DNA of 64,000 nucleotides, taken from assembly GCF_000966265.1 (NCBI RefSeq), contig NZ_LANF01000011.1, forward strand, positions 248,001 to 312,000. Direction: 5' to 3'. Origin of the DNA: Palaeococcus ferrophilus DSM 13482. Its GTDB lineage: Archaea > Methanobacteriota_B > Thermococci > Thermococcales > Thermococcaceae. Made by a program: the position numbers and the translations under genes. The notes beneath the pieces were generated by a model that saw nothing but the letters and a program-made list of their open reading frames with translations, was not told the origin of the DNA and did no database searches. Of this stretch, positions 43,622 to 52,689 are shown piece by piece; the stretch's first letter is position 1, and each line of letters begins with the position of its first letter.

Positions 43622-44581
43622 ATGGCAAAGAAAGTCCTTGAAGTTAAGGATCTTAAGATGTACTACTTCGCCTCGAGGGGTGTCGTCAAGGCCGTTGACA
43701 ACATCAGCTTTGACCTTCACAAGGGAGAAGTGCTCGGACTTGCCGGAGAGAGCGGATGCGGCAAGTCCTCCCTTGGTTTTACCCTTATGGGAATGCCCAC
43801 GCCCCCCGGAAAGATCGTAGGCGGCAGCGTTAAAGTGGACGGAAGGGAAATCGTCGGCCTCCCCGAGGACGTGCTCAGGAAGGAGATAAGGTGGCAGAAG
43901 ATAGCCATGATATTCCAGGGTGCCATGAACGCCCTCAACCCGGTCTACACCATAGGCTACCAGATGATAGAGCCCCTCCTCTACCACAAGGGAATGGAGA
44001 GAGAGGAGGCCATAGACAGGGCCCAGAAGTACCTCGAGCTCGTCGGCCTTCCCCCGGAAATCGTTGACCGCTACCCCCACGAGCTCAGCGGTGGAATGAA
44101 GCAGCGTGTCGTCATAGCCATGGCCCTCCTCCTCGAGCCGGAGGTCGTCATTGCGGACGAGCCGACCACGGCCCTTGACGTCGTCGTTCAGGCCCAGATC
44201 ATCAACCTCATGAAGAAGCTCAAGAAGGAACTCGGGCTCTCGATGATATTCATCACCCACGACCTGAGCATCCTCGCCGAGATAAGCGACCGCGTTGCCA
44301 TCATGTACGCAGGAAAGCTCGTGGAGATAGGGGACAGCAAGAAGATTTACTACGAGCCTGCCCACCCGTACACCCAGAAACTCCTCGCCGCCATACCGAG
44401 GCTTCACGAGGACGTTGAAAAGCTCGAATTCATCCCGGGACAGCCACCAAACCTCATAAGCCCACCCGCCGGATGCCGCTTCCACCCGAGGTGCCCCTAC
44501 GCAATGGAAGTGTGCAGGGAGCAGATACCGCAGCTGAAGGAAGTTGATAAGGACCACTACGCCGCATGCTGGTTGCTGTGA
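43622..44581 (+). CDS. Peptide ABC transporter ATPase DppD
   Basis: A 319-residue ATPase. Walker A is GESGCGKSS (about 41-49), the signature LSGGMKQRV (about 154-162), Walker B VVIADEPTTALD (about 174-185), with the switch histidine in FITHDLS. The C-terminal oligopeptide-transport domain ends with cysteines in C-R-F-H-P-R-C-P-Y-A and CREQIP, CWLL, which bind a [4Fe-4S] cluster in the family. GAGGTGAGAAC precedes the ATG. Confidence 0.95.
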   Translation: MAKKVLEVKDLKMYYFASRGVVKAVDNISFDLHKGEVLGLAGESGCGKSSLGFTLMGMPTPPGKIVGGSVKVDGREIVGLPEDVLRKEIRWQKIAMIFQGAMNALNPVYTIGYQMIEPLLYHKGMEREEAIDRAQKYLELVGLPPEIVDRYPHELSGGMKQRVVIAMALLLEPEVVIADEPTTALDVVVQAQIINLMKKLKKELGLSMIFITHDLSILAEISDRVAIMYAGKLVEIGDSKKIYYEPAHPYTQKLLAAIPRLHEDVEKLEFIPGQPPNLISPPAGCRFHPRCPYAMEVCREQIPQLKEVDKDHYAACWLL

Positions 44582-44591
44582 GGGATGAGCC

Positions 44592-45599
44592 ATGAGTGAG
44601 CCGGTACTTAAAGTTGAGAACCTTAAGAAGTACTTCCCTATCAAGAGGGGACTTGGCGACGTCATAAAGGGCAGGCCCCAGAGGTTCGTCAAGGCAGTTG
44701 ACGGAATAAGCTTCGAAATCGAGAAGCAGGAAGTCTTCGCCCTCGTCGGTGAGAGCGGCTGTGGTAAATCCACCACAGGAAAGCTCGTCATGAAACTCCT
44801 CGAGCCAACCGACGGCAGGATATACCTCGAGGGACAGGACGTCACCGAGCACAAGACCACGGAGGAGATCAAGGCCTACCGCAGGAAGGTCCAGATGATA
44901 TTCCAGGACCCCTTCGCCTCAATGAACCCGAGGTTCAGGATATACGATGTCCTCGAAGAGCCCCTCCTCATCCACGGGATAGGAGAAACAAGGGCGGAGC
45001 GCGAGGAGCTCATCTACAAGGCCCTCGAGATGGTGAGGATAACACCCCCAGAGGACTACGTTGGAAGGCACCCTCATATGCTCTCCGGTGGTCAGAGGCA
45101 GCGTGTGGCCATAGCAAGGGCCCTCATGCTCAACCCGACCTTCATAGTCGCGGACGAGCCCGTCTCGATGCTCGACGTCTCGATCCGTGCAGAGGTCCTC
45201 GAGCTCATGAAGAACCTCAAGGAGAAGATGGGTGTTACCTACCTCTACATCACCCACGACCTCTCAACGGCCAGGTACTTCGCCGACTACATAGCCGTGA
45301 TGTACCTCGGAAGGATCGTCGAGATGGGTAAGGCAACGGAGGTCATTGACAACCCGATACACCCGTACACCAGGGCGCTGCTGGCGGCGGTTCCGGAGCC
45401 CATCCCAGAGAGGAGGGAGATAATCAAGGAGCTCCCCATCAAGGGTGAGGTTCCCAACGCGGCCAACATCCCGCCCGGATGCCGCTTCCACCCGAGGTGT
45501 ATCTACTTCCAGAAAGGACTCTGCGACGCCAAACACCCGCAGCTCATCGAGTACGAGCACGGGCACTGGGTGGAGTGCCACCTCGCGGGGAAGATTTGA
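44592..45599 (+). CDS. Peptide ABC transporter ATPase DppF
   Basis: A 335-residue ATPase, partner of DppD. Walker A is GESGCGKST (about 53-61), signature LSGGQRQRV (about 163-171), Walker B FIVADEPVSMLD (about 183-194) and switch histidine ITHDLST. The C-terminal cysteine set (CRFHPRCIY, CDAKHP, CHLAG) again fits a [4Fe-4S] site. It ends the dpp operon; a T-run at 45606-45637 behind the stop may terminate it. Confidence 0.95.
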   Translation: MSEPVLKVENLKKYFPIKRGLGDVIKGRPQRFVKAVDGISFEIEKQEVFALVGESGCGKSTTGKLVMKLLEPTDGRIYLEGQDVTEHKTTEEIKAYRRKVQMIFQDPFASMNPRFRIYDVLEEPLLIHGIGETRAEREELIYKALEMVRITPPEDYVGRHPHMLSGGQRQRVAIARALMLNPTFIVADEPVSMLDVSIRAEVLELMKNLKEKMGVTYLYITHDLSTARYFADYIAVMYLGRIVEMGKATEVIDNPIHPYTRALLAAVPEPIPERREIIKELPIKGEVPNAANIPPGCRFHPRCIYFQKGLCDAKHPQLIEYEHGHWVECHLAGKI

Positions 45600-45653
45600 T
45601 CCTTCCCCCCAACATTTTTAAGCTACTTTTCTACATTTCTGAAGGGATGCCCA

Positions 45654-46115
45654 ATGCGAGATGAACTGAAACTTGCATTCTCATACGGTACGTTCAAAGT
45701 CGGTTTCCTGCTCCTTCTGTTAACGCTCGTCCTTTCGGGCCTTTCAATGTACGGGAGCTCTGCTTCCTTCCAGGAGAGCGGTCACCTCACCGCTGGCGAC
45801 GTCGTTGATTTCAACAGGCCCGGCTTCTACGCCGAGAGCGTCAACCTAACGCTCACTTCAAACTACGCGGTGGTCAACTACACATCCCTAACAACGGGTA
45901 CGGTGGAGGTAAGGGGGGAATACTCCCTCGAACTCAAGACCCTCCCCACCCTGAAGGTAGAGAACGGGAGCGTGGACTACACCGTCAGGGCTGTGGGTGA
46001 GAGGCATCCGTTCTCTGTTCTCGCTTACGTCTCCTTCGTCACGATGCTCGTGGGGATAGTGCTCGCGTTCATAGGTTACTCCAGGATAATGGGCGATCTG
46101 GGGGGAAAGAAATGA
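45654..46115 (+). CDS. Small membrane protein with two helices, function unknown
   Basis: A 153-residue protein with an N-terminal helix (about 15-33), a beta-rich extracytoplasmic region of about 85 residues (many V-x-N-x-T strands and four or five N-x-S/T sequons), and a second helix near the C-terminus (about 123-143). The four-base overlap with nadE (ATGA) implies coupling. The ATG has GGGATGCCCA before it. A TATA-like TTTTTAAGC at 45615-45623 suggests its own promoter. The family is not recognised. Confidence 0.68.
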   Translation: MRDELKLAFSYGTFKVGFLLLLLTLVLSGLSMYGSSASFQESGHLTAGDVVDFNRPGFYAESVNLTLTSNYAVVNYTSLTTGTVEVRGEYSLELKTLPTLKVENGSVDYTVRAVGERHPFSVLAYVSFVTMLVGIVLAFIGYSRIMGDLGGKK

Positions 46116-46867
46116 GGGATCTGAACTATGGGGATGTTGTGAAAACCCTCGAGGCCTTCGTCCGAGAGAGGGCGGGAGGTATGGGGGCGGTAGTCGGCAT
46201 CAGCGGTGGAATAGACAGCGCCACCGTTGCTTACCTCGCGGCAAAGGCCCTCGGGAAAGAGAAGGTTCTGGGCTTGATAATGCCCTACTACGAGAACCGC
46301 GACGTTGAGGACGCCAAGCTCGTCTGCGAGAGCCTCGGGATAGAGTACAGGGTCATAAACATCAGGTCAATAGTTGACGCCTTCGTTTCCTCCCTCGGCT
46401 TTGAGCCGGACCGTAAGAGCCTCGGCAACATAATGGCCAGGACTAGGATGGTCCTCCTCTACGCCCACGCCAACCAGCTCAACCGCCTCGTCCTAGGGAC
46501 CAGCAACAGGAGCGAGTTTCTCACCGGTTATTTCACAAAGTGGGGCGACGGAGCGAGCGACTACGCACCGCTCATAAACCTCTACAAAACGGAGGTCTGG
46601 GAGGTAGCGAAACTCCTCGGCGTTCCGAAGAGGATAATCGAGAAGAAACCAACGGCAGGCCTCTGGGAGGGGCAAACCGACGAGGACGAGCTCGGGATAA
46701 GCTACCGCCTGCTGGACGAGATACTCTGGCGGCTGGTTGACCTCAAGATGCCGAAGGATAAGATAGCGGAGGAGCTTGGGATAAGCGTTGAGCGGGTTGA
46801 ATACGTCGAGGGGCTCGTGAAAGGAAGCGAGCACAAAAGAAGACTCCCTCTCGGTCCCGAATTCTGA
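46112..46867 (+). CDS. nadE: NAD+ synthetase (ammonia-dependent)
   Basis: A 251-residue NadE that amidates nicotinate adenine dinucleotide to NAD+ using ATP and ammonia. The PP-loop is [16 protein letters not shown] (about 28-43); [12 protein letters not shown] (about 110-121) and [20 protein letters not shown] (about 128-147) bind substrate. It has no glutaminase domain, so free ammonia is the donor. It overlaps the preceding membrane-protein gene and is followed 10 bases later by an EamA transporter. Confidence 0.95.
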   Translation: MRDLNYGDVVKTLEAFVRERAGGMGAVVGISGGIDSATVAYLAAKALGKEKVLGLIMPYYENRDVEDAKLVCESLGIEYRVINIRSIVDAFVSSLGFEPDRKSLGNIMARTRMVLLYAHANQLNRLVLGTSNRSEFLTGYFTKWGDGASDYAPLINLYKTEVWEVAKLLGVPKRIIEKKPTAGLWEGQTDEDELGISYRLLDEILWRLVDLKMPKDKIAEELGISVERVEYVEGLVKGSEHKRRLPLGPEF

Positions 46868-46876
46868 GGTGAGCCG

Positions 46877-47719
46877 ATGAAGAGGGGCTATCTCTTCGTT
46901 TTTCTGGCCGCCAGCATGTGGGGAACCCTTGGAATCTTCGCCAAACTGCTCTACAGGTTTAACCTCGACCCCTTCACCATAGTGTTCTACCGAGCGGGGA
47001 TAGCCTTCGCGCTCCTTCTCGCCTACAACGGTCTAACGTCCGGACTGGGCATAGGAAGGGAGCGCCTGAAATTCTACGCGTTCTACGGCTTCTTCAGCGT
47101 CTTTTTATTCTACGCCCTCTACTTCTACGCTGTCAAGTACTCCTCGGTTTCCCTGGCGGTCCTGCTCCTCTACACGGCTCCCATATACTCCACGATAATG
47201 GGCTACATCCTCTTCGGCGAGGACATAACCCCCGCCAAGCTGCTCTCCCTGCTAGCGGTCATAATAGGCGTACTCTTCGTTACGAAGCTCGACGGGAACG
47301 TCAGACCTCTTGGAGTAGCACTCGGGCTGCTCTCGGGGTTCACCTACGCCCTGTACGGAATCCTGGGAAAGATAGCAATGCGCACGGACAGGCCGGAGAA
47401 GGCGCTCATGTACACGCTGGGATTCGGGTTCCTGTTCATGATACCCTTTGTCCACCCGAGGGTACCACTCGGGGCCACGCCCTATCTACTGTCCCTCGCA
47501 TTTTTTCCAACCTTCCTAGGCTACCTCCTCTACAACCACGCGTTGAGGGAGGTCGAGGCCAGCAGGGCCTCGATAGTGGCCACGATAGAGCCAGTGGTGG
47601 CGCTCGTTCTGGCTTACCTGATCTTCGGCGAAACCCTCACTCCAAGGCAACTGGTCGGGGCGGGCATGATAATCCTGGGGGCCCTGCTCCTCCAGTACGA
47701 GGAGTATAGGAGTAAATAA
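46877..47719 (+). CDS. EamA/DMT-family transporter
   Basis: A 280-residue protein with ten predicted helices in two repeats of five, the pattern of the drug/metabolite transporter superfamily. Repeat signatures are AASMWGTLGIFAKLL (about 11-25) and GLLSGFTYALYGILGKIAM (about 152-170), each with the typical tryptophan/tyrosine-glycine pattern. It may export an amino acid or metabolite; the substrate cannot be told. GAGGTGAGCCG precedes the ATG. Confidence 0.9.
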   Translation: MKRGYLFVFLAASMWGTLGIFAKLLYRFNLDPFTIVFYRAGIAFALLLAYNGLTSGLGIGRERLKFYAFYGFFSVFLFYALYFYAVKYSSVSLAVLLLYTAPIYSTIMGYILFGEDITPAKLLSLLAVIIGVLFVTKLDGNVRPLGVALGLLSGFTYALYGILGKIAMRTDRPEKALMYTLGFGFLFMIPFVHPRVPLGATPYLLSLAFFPTFLGYLLYNHALREVEASRASIVATIEPVVALVLAYLIFGETLTPRQLVGAGMIILGALLLQYEEYRSK

Positions 47720-47855
47720 TTTTGTTTTCATGTTTATTTACGATTTCATGTTATGTTTACTCTTCACTTTTTTGTAACGTTATAAAGTTGTAATAAAAAT
47801 ATGACTAGAAAAAGTTAATAAAGAAGTTCCGCGTAGGGGAGTGTGGGTGTGGAAT

Positions 47856-48776
47856 ATGGCAGAGGTTAAGGTTGAGATGCTCACCATCGAAAGAGAGAAA
47901 GGAAGCAGCGTCAGGAGCGTCGGAAAGCCCCCCTGGACAGAAAAAACACATGATGGGAAGCTGGAGAGGCTTATTTTGCAGCTAGGGGCTGGAAAGGGCG
48001 AATTTTCGGAGATAACCGGCATCCCAAGGTCAATCGGGTGCATGGGAAACAATCGCTTCATACTCCGCAGGGAGAAGCTCTCCACGGACAGAAAAAAGCA
48101 GCTAATACGGGAGTTCCAGCTGAAAGGAGGGCGCGAACTTTACCTGACGAACTACGATGAGGTGGAGGAGCTCATCGAACTGGCGGAGTACGCGGGTAGG
48201 CTGGGGATAGATGAGGTCTACGCGGTCGTCAGGATTGAGGACGCTGAAAAAATGCACCCTATAGAGGGCGTCAGGATAGTCGTGGAGATGAGGAATTCCC
48301 CCGAGAACTGGGAGAAGCTCAACTCCCTCGGATTTGCCGACGGGGTCCTGCTCATGGTGGAGGCGGACGAGTACCCCCTCGAGGACGTGCCCTTCCCCGG
48401 GGACGTTTACGTTGATGTCATCCATCCGCCGAGTATGAGGGGCGTTAACTTCAACATCCTGAACCTCAGGAGAATAGACAGCGGGAGCACTCAACGCTAC
48501 CACCCGTGTATGGGGGGGACCCTTGCAATAACCGCGGATGGTTACGCCCTCCCCTGCCCGCTCCTCCGGAACTTCGTGGTGGGGGACGCGAAGAAAGAGG
48601 GCATCTCAAAGCTCGCCAGAAAAACGAGACTAAAGAACATGTGGAAGATAACAAAGGACAGGATAGAGCCCTGCTCCGCATGCCCCTTCAAGTACGTGTG
48701 CCACGACTGCAGGGCCCTTGAGTTCCAAGCTTCGGGAGACCCCTACGGGGTTGAATACTGCCCCCTGGAGCCTTAG
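47856..48776 (+). CDS. SPASM-domain protein without a radical SAM cysteine motif
   Basis: A 306-residue protein. The C-terminus has a full SPASM-like set: C-P in ADGYALPCPLLRN (about 228), then PCSACPFKYVCHDCR and YCPLEP. A canonical CxxxCxxC motif is absent; near the place where it is expected is GIPRSIGCMGNNRFILRREK with a single cysteine. The middle (about 80-200) shows barrel-like alternation (IDEVYAVVRIED, GVRIVVEM, DGVLLMVEAD, DVYVDVIHPP). It may be a radical SAM family member that lost catalysis or a divergent enzyme. ATG 47856 follows GTGTGGGTGTGGAAT. It converges on an Lrp-like gene. Confidence 0.68.
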   Translation: MAEVKVEMLTIEREKGSSVRSVGKPPWTEKTHDGKLERLILQLGAGKGEFSEITGIPRSIGCMGNNRFILRREKLSTDRKKQLIREFQLKGGRELYLTNYDEVEELIELAEYAGRLGIDEVYAVVRIEDAEKMHPIEGVRIVVEMRNSPENWEKLNSLGFADGVLLMVEADEYPLEDVPFPGDVYVDVIHPPSMRGVNFNILNLRRIDSGSTQRYHPCMGGTLAITADGYALPCPLLRNFVVGDAKKEGISKLARKTRLKNMWKITKDRIEPCSACPFKYVCHDCRALEFQASGDPYGVEYCPLEP

Positions 48777-49696
48777 AAGTCTTCGAGGATGGAGCGGTAG
48801 CCGCCTCCGTCCTCTCTAACCCTCTTGGCAAAGTAGTCGAGCCTGTTCTCCCACTCAAAGCCCGCAAGGTAGTCAATCGTGAACTTCTGAACGTACTGGC
48901 CGAACTTGTATATCATCTCCCCGACGTCAACACGTTTGGAGTTGAAGTACCATTCAAGGTAATATCCCTCGGGAAGGATTTGCCCCACGAGCATGTTGTA
49001 CTTCTCCATCCACTCCTCTATGAGGCCCTCATCGAGGTCGTAGGCGATGCCGTTGAAGACCCTGTCCGTGGCCTTATCATCGTGTATAGCCGCGTAGCCC
49101 ACGAGTATCCCCAGCTCCTCGAGGCGCTTTATCATGTAGTTGACGGTGGCCCTGCTCTTTCCCAGGGCGCGGGCTATCTCCGATACCGGTGTCCTGGCGT
49201 CAACCTTGATTATGTCAATGAGCCTGGCGTAGTCATAACTCAAATCCCATTCCCCGGGCTCCATCTTAACGTGAGGATAGGGGGCCACCCTGTAGTACTC
49301 GTAGTCGTCGCTGTACCTGGAGAGGAGATCGTCAATGTATATCGTCTGCTCCTTTGGGATGTGGAGGATGGACTTGAGGCCTATCTTGAACCCGAAGGTC
49401 GGGTGAACCGTGGCCACAAAGGGGTTCCGGAGCATCCGGCGGGCCACAATATTCATCTCGGACTTGGGGACGCTCAGGTAGGCGATGTAACTCTTAAACC
49501 CCAGACGGGTCATGTTGAAGAGCGAATAAACGCTTACGTACTTGTCCGGGCCGTAGTACTTCTCGTAAAGCCTTCTGAGCCTCGAGTAGTCTATTCCCTC
49601 CAGCTCGGCTATCTTCCTAAGGCTCTCCCTCGGGTGTTTATTGAGCACATCAACAAGAAAATCAATTTCGGACAGGTTTATTTCATCTCCGCCCAT
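48773..49696 (-). CDS. Transcriptional regulator with two winged HTH domains (Lrp/AsnC-related)
   Basis: A 307-residue regulator. The first HTH (about 8-50, ESLRKIAELEGIDYSRLRRL) and second HTH (about 163-203, RTPVSEIARALGKSRATVNYMIKRLEELG) are separated by about 110 residues; the second matches the AsnC HTH. The rest, rich in aromatic residues, does not show a normal RAM domain. It is convergent with, and overlaps by four bases, the SPASM-protein gene. GAGGTGGA precedes the ATG. The ligand and targets are unknown. Confidence 0.75.
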   Translation of the reverse strand: MGGDEINLSEIDFLVDVLNKHPRESLRKIAELEGIDYSRLRRLYEKYYGPDKYVSVYSLFNMTRLGFKSYIAYLSVPKSEMNIVARRMLRNPFVATVHPTFGFKIGLKSILHIPKEQTIYIDDLLSRYSDDYEYYRVAPYPHVKMEPGEWDLSYDYARLIDIIKVDARTPVSEIARALGKSRATVNYMIKRLEELGILVGYAAIHDDKATDRVFNGIAYDLDEGLIEEWMEKYNMLVGQILPEGYYLEWYFNSKRVDVGEMIYKFGQYVQKFTIDYLAGFEWENRLDYFAKRVREDGGGYRSILEDF

Positions 49697-49755
49697 TCCA
49701 CCTCACGGAAAAAGTTTTATCTTCTGGGACTTTTATATATTTTCGGTGGTGAGTA

Positions 49756-50244
49756 ATGGTGAAGATAGACGTGGTGGACATAGAGAAGCCGGAAGGAGTT
49801 GAGTGCATCATCGGCCAGGGAAACTTCTCGATATTCACGGTGGATGACCTCGCCAGGGCGCTTCTCACGGCGGTTCCGGGCATAAAGTTTGGAATAGCCA
49901 TGAACGAGGCAAAGCCCCAGCTGACGCGCTTTACAGGGAACGATAAGGAGCTCGAGAGGCTAGCCGCCAAAAACGCCCTCAACATTGGTGCCGGGCACGT
50001 GTTCGTGATACTCATGAAGAACGCCTTCCCCATAAACGTCCTCAACACCGTCAAGAACCACCCCGCCGTTGCCATGGTCTACGGGGCCAGTGAAAACCCT
50101 CTGCAGGTTATAGTGGCTGAGACTGAGCTCGGAAGGAGTGTGCTCGGCATAGTTGACGGGAAAGCCGCTAACAGAATAGAGGACGACGAGCTCAAGAGGG
50201 AGCGCAGGGAGCTCGTGGAGAAGATAGGCTACACCATAGACTGA
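49756..50244 (+). CDS. Adenosine-specific kinase
   Basis: A 162-residue protein of the archaeal adenosine-specific kinase family (PF04008), which phosphorylates adenosine to AMP without resemblance to ribokinases. Motifs are [20 protein letters not shown] (about 14-33), [12 protein letters not shown] (about 41-52) and the [16 protein letters not shown] segment (about 106-121). The promoter TATA is CTTTTATATATTTTC (49729-49743); GGTGGTGAGTA precedes the ATG. It stands alone, 25 bases before the XTP pyrophosphatase gene. Confidence 0.88.
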   Translation: MVKIDVVDIEKPEGVECIIGQGNFSIFTVDDLARALLTAVPGIKFGIAMNEAKPQLTRFTGNDKELERLAAKNALNIGAGHVFVILMKNAFPINVLNTVKNHPAVAMVYGASENPLQVIVAETELGRSVLGIVDGKAANRIEDDELKRERRELVEKIGYTID

Positions 50245-50269
50245 CCCTTTTCCTTCTTCGGGTGATTTC

Positions 50270-50830
50270 ATGAGGATAACGTTCATAACTTCCAATCCGG
50301 GCAAGCTGAGGGAGGCGATGGCCTATTTAACCCCCCTTGGTGTTGAGGTCCAAGGGTTGAAGTTTCCATACCCGGAGATACAGGCCGATACCCTTGAGGA
50401 GGTAGCGGCCTACGGTGTGGAGTGGCTCTCCGAGCGGATTGATGGACCCTTCTTCCTCGACGATTCCGGCCTCTTCATAGAGGCCCTTCAGGGGTTTCCG
50501 GGAGTTTACTCCGCCTACGTCTTCAAAACGCTGGGTATAGACGGGATACTGAAGCTAATGGAGGGCGTTGAGGACAGGAGGGCGTACTTCAAGAGCGTCG
50601 TAGCGTACTGGGATGGGGAGGTTCACATCTTCACAGGAACAGTCCACGGGAGAATAGGCCTCGAGAGGAGAGGCTCGGGTGGCTTTGGCTTCGACCCCAT
50701 ATTCATACCCGAGGGGTACGGGAGAACTTTCGCCGAGATGACAACGGAGGAAAAAAACAGGATATCCCACAGGGGCCGGGCCTTTGAGGCTTTTTCAAAC
50801 TGGCTAAGGGACAAGCTAAAAATTGGGTGA
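50270..50830 (+). CDS. XTP/dITP diphosphatase (Ham1/RdgB)
   Basis: A 186-residue house-cleaning enzyme hydrolysing XTP, ITP and dITP to monophosphates. Family marks: [16 protein letters not shown] (about 4-19), the [22 protein letters not shown] segment (about 64-85), [11 protein letters not shown] (about 136-146) and the [10 protein letters not shown] motif (about 165-174). It ends eight bases inside the upstream leader of the Lrp-like gene. GGTGATTTC precedes the ATG. Confidence 0.95.
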   Translation: MRITFITSNPGKLREAMAYLTPLGVEVQGLKFPYPEIQADTLEEVAAYGVEWLSERIDGPFFLDDSGLFIEALQGFPGVYSAYVFKTLGIDGILKLMEGVEDRRAYFKSVVAYWDGEVHIFTGTVHGRIGLERRGSGGFGFDPIFIPEGYGRTFAEMTTEEKNRISHRGRAFEAFSNWLRDKLKIG

Positions 50831-50888
50831 ACGTCCAAATCCGATAGATTTATATTGTCTAAATGACAGGATGTGGTGGGCGGTAAAA

Positions 50889-51341
50889 ATGGTAGACGTT
50901 CTCGATAGGGTTGACCAAAAACTTCTGGACGAGCTGAAAGAGAACGCGAGGGAGAACATAGCTTCCCTCAGCAAGAAACTCGGTGTTCCAAGGACCACTG
51001 TTCACTACAGGATAAAAAAGCTTCTTGAGGAGGGCATAATAGAGAAGTTCACGATAAAGCCCAACTACAAGAAGCTCAACCTCGGGACGACCGCTTTCAT
51101 ACTGGCCCGCTACGACCCCTCCAGCGGTCTCACCCAGAAGGAGGTCGCGAACAGGGTGGCCCAGGTCGAGGGCGTTTACGAGGTCCACATAATCGCGGGT
51201 GAGTGGGACCTCCTGATCAAAGTCCGCGCCCATTCAGCCGAGGACGTTGGAAAAATCGTCGTTGACAGGCTCCGTGAGGTCAAGGGGCTGGGTCAGACCG
51301 TCACAATGGTTTCCTTCGTAACGGTAAAAGAGGACATTTAG
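50889..51341 (+). CDS. Lrp/AsnC family transcriptional regulator
   Basis: A 150-residue regulator with an AsnC HTH (about 3-48, NIASLSKKLGVPRTTVHYRIKKL) and a RAM effector domain (about 63-145, AFILARYDPSS, EVHIIAGEWDLLIKVRA). ATG 50889 is chosen because GTGGGCGGTAAAA precedes it and TATA GATTTATATTG (50846-50856) puts the start of transcription nearby; ATGs upstream would fall in the promoter. Its RAM domain suggests an amino acid effector. A candidate C/D RNA begins at its stop. Confidence 0.9.
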   Translation: MVDVLDRVDQKLLDELKENARENIASLSKKLGVPRTTVHYRIKKLLEEGIIEKFTIKPNYKKLNLGTTAFILARYDPSSGLTQKEVANRVAQVEGVYEVHIIAGEWDLLIKVRAHSAEDVGKIVVDRLREVKGLGQTVTMVSFVTVKEDI

Positions 51342-51396
51342 GCGATGATTGGCGTTCTCCTTCCTGAGCGGTGATGATGCGAGGAAAGATGAGCCT
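51340..51396 (+). ncRNA. Candidate C/D box RNA behind the Lrp-like gene
   Basis: In order: AGGC stem, box C GCGATGA (one mismatch, 51342-51348), a 15-base guide, box D' CTGA (51364-51367), GCG, box C' GTGATGA (51371-51377), a 12-base guide (51378-51389), box D ATGA (one mismatch, 51389-51392) and GCCT closing the stem with AGGC. The layout fits archaeal C/D sRNAs, but two imperfect boxes make it weaker than the RNA at 28056-28117. A T-rich stretch follows (51397-51424). Confidence 0.42.
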
Positions 51397-51443
51397 CTTT
51401 CTCCTTCTTTTCTCGAATTTTTAAATCCGGGAGAAGTGGATTC

Positions 51444-51521
51444 TGGTGGGGCCGCCGAGATTTGAACTCGGGTCACCGGCTCCCGAAGCCGGCAGGATGG
51501 GCCAAGCTACCCCACGGCCCC
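51444..51521 (-). tRNA. tRNA-Pro (anticodon CGG)
   Basis: A 78-base tRNA with the CCA end encoded. The acceptor stem starts GGGGCCG and ends CGGCCCC followed by A and CCA. The anticodon arm is CCGGC-TTCGGGA-GCCGG, giving anticodon CGG (reads CCG) with G37, as in proline tRNAs. The T arm contains GTTCAAATC. A TATA box read in reverse lies 30-37 bases upstream at 51551-51558 and is shared with the divergent glycosyltransferase gene. Confidence 0.95.
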
Positions 51522-51550
51522 GTGCCCACACTCTCATGTTCGGGAAACGG

Positions 51551-51558
51551 TTATAAAT
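51551..51558. promoter_or_regulatory. TATA box shared by tRNA-Pro and the divergent glycosyltransferase gene
   Basis: TTATAAAT lies centred 33-34 bases from both the 5' end of tRNA-Pro (minus strand, 51521) and the ATG of the GT2-GtrA gene (plus strand, 51588). Read backwards it is ATTTATAA. No other TATA-like sequence exists in the 66-base gap, so one box would serve both directions. Confidence 0.55.
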
Positions 51559-51587
51559 CTTACGGTTCCATTCAGAGGGGGAGTGGG

Positions 51588-52647
51588 ATGAGGGTTTCAA
51601 TCATAGTACCAACATACAATGAGCGGGACAACCTCGAGGAACTTTTCAGGCGCATAAGCTCCGCCATGGATGGAAGGGACTACGAGATAATAGTTGTGGA
51701 CGACGATTCTTCCGACCGAACGTGGGAGAGGGCGGAGGAGCTCTCAAAGGAGTACCCCGTGAGAGTACTGAGGCGCACGGATGAGAGGGGGCTCTCCTCC
51801 GCGGTGATCAGGGGTTTTGAGATAGCCAATGGGGACGTTTTCGTGGTGATGGACGCCGACCTTCAGCACCCGCCCGAGGTGATTCCCCACCTCATTGAGG
51901 CTATTGAAAAGGGTGCCGACGTGGCCATAGCGAGCCGGTACGTTGAGGGGGGGAGGGTCGAGAACTGGTACTGGTGGAGGAAGCTCATCTCCAGGGGGGG
52001 CCATAATGATAGGCAGGGTGGCCCTCCCCAAGATAAGGGATGTAAAGGACCCCGTAAGCGGCTTCTTCGCCCTCAGGAGGGAGGTCGTGGAGGGGGCGAG
52101 GCTTAACCCCGTGGGGTTCAAGATACTCATGGAAATCCTCGTGAAGGGGAATTACGAGAAGGTCGTGGAGGTTCCCTTCACCTTCGGCCTCAGGAACGCG
52201 GGGGAGAGCAAGCTCGGCCAGAAACAGATTATCAACTACCTCCGCCACGTTTACAGGCTCATGAAGTGGGAGGGCGAGCTCGACAGGCTCATCAAATTCA
52301 GCATAGTGGGTCTAACGGGGATAGTGGTCAACGAGGGGGCGCTCTACCTCCTTGTCGAATCGGGCACCCTCGGCGAGAACAGCGCGGTCTTCCCCGCCAC
52401 GGAGCTCTCGATACTCAACAACTTCATGTGGAACGACCTCTGGACGTTCAGGGATTTGAAGAGAGGTTCCTTCATCAGACGGCTCTTCAACTTCCACGTG
52501 GCGGCGGCGAGCGGCTTCTTGGTGCAGGTGGCGGTCTACTTCACGCTCAAAGCCCTCGGGGTGCCCTACCTCGTGGCCAACTTCATAGGAATACTCCTGT
52601 CGTTCATAGTGCGCTTCCTCTTCAACCGCCATGTAACGTGGGGCTAA
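51588..52647 (+). pseudogene. Family 2 glycosyltransferase with GtrA domain, frameshifted in a G run
   Basis: Two frames together encode a dolichol-phosphate mannose synthase-like GT2 domain (SIIVPTYNERDNLEELF, about 4-20; VVMDADLQHPPEV, about 86-98) and a C-terminal GtrA membrane domain (about 230-352, four helices). The frame changes in a run of seven Gs (51994-52000): with six Gs the reading would be ISRGAIMIGRVALP and continue through DVKDPVSGFFALRREV. As given, the first frame ends in a meaningless tail. It may be a sequencing slip, a slipped-strand mutation or phase variation. The product would make dolichol-P-sugar or flip it. Confidence 0.85.
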
Positions 52648-52689
52648 AGATATAAACTTCAAACCCCATTCATTTTTCAGGGATGGGTT

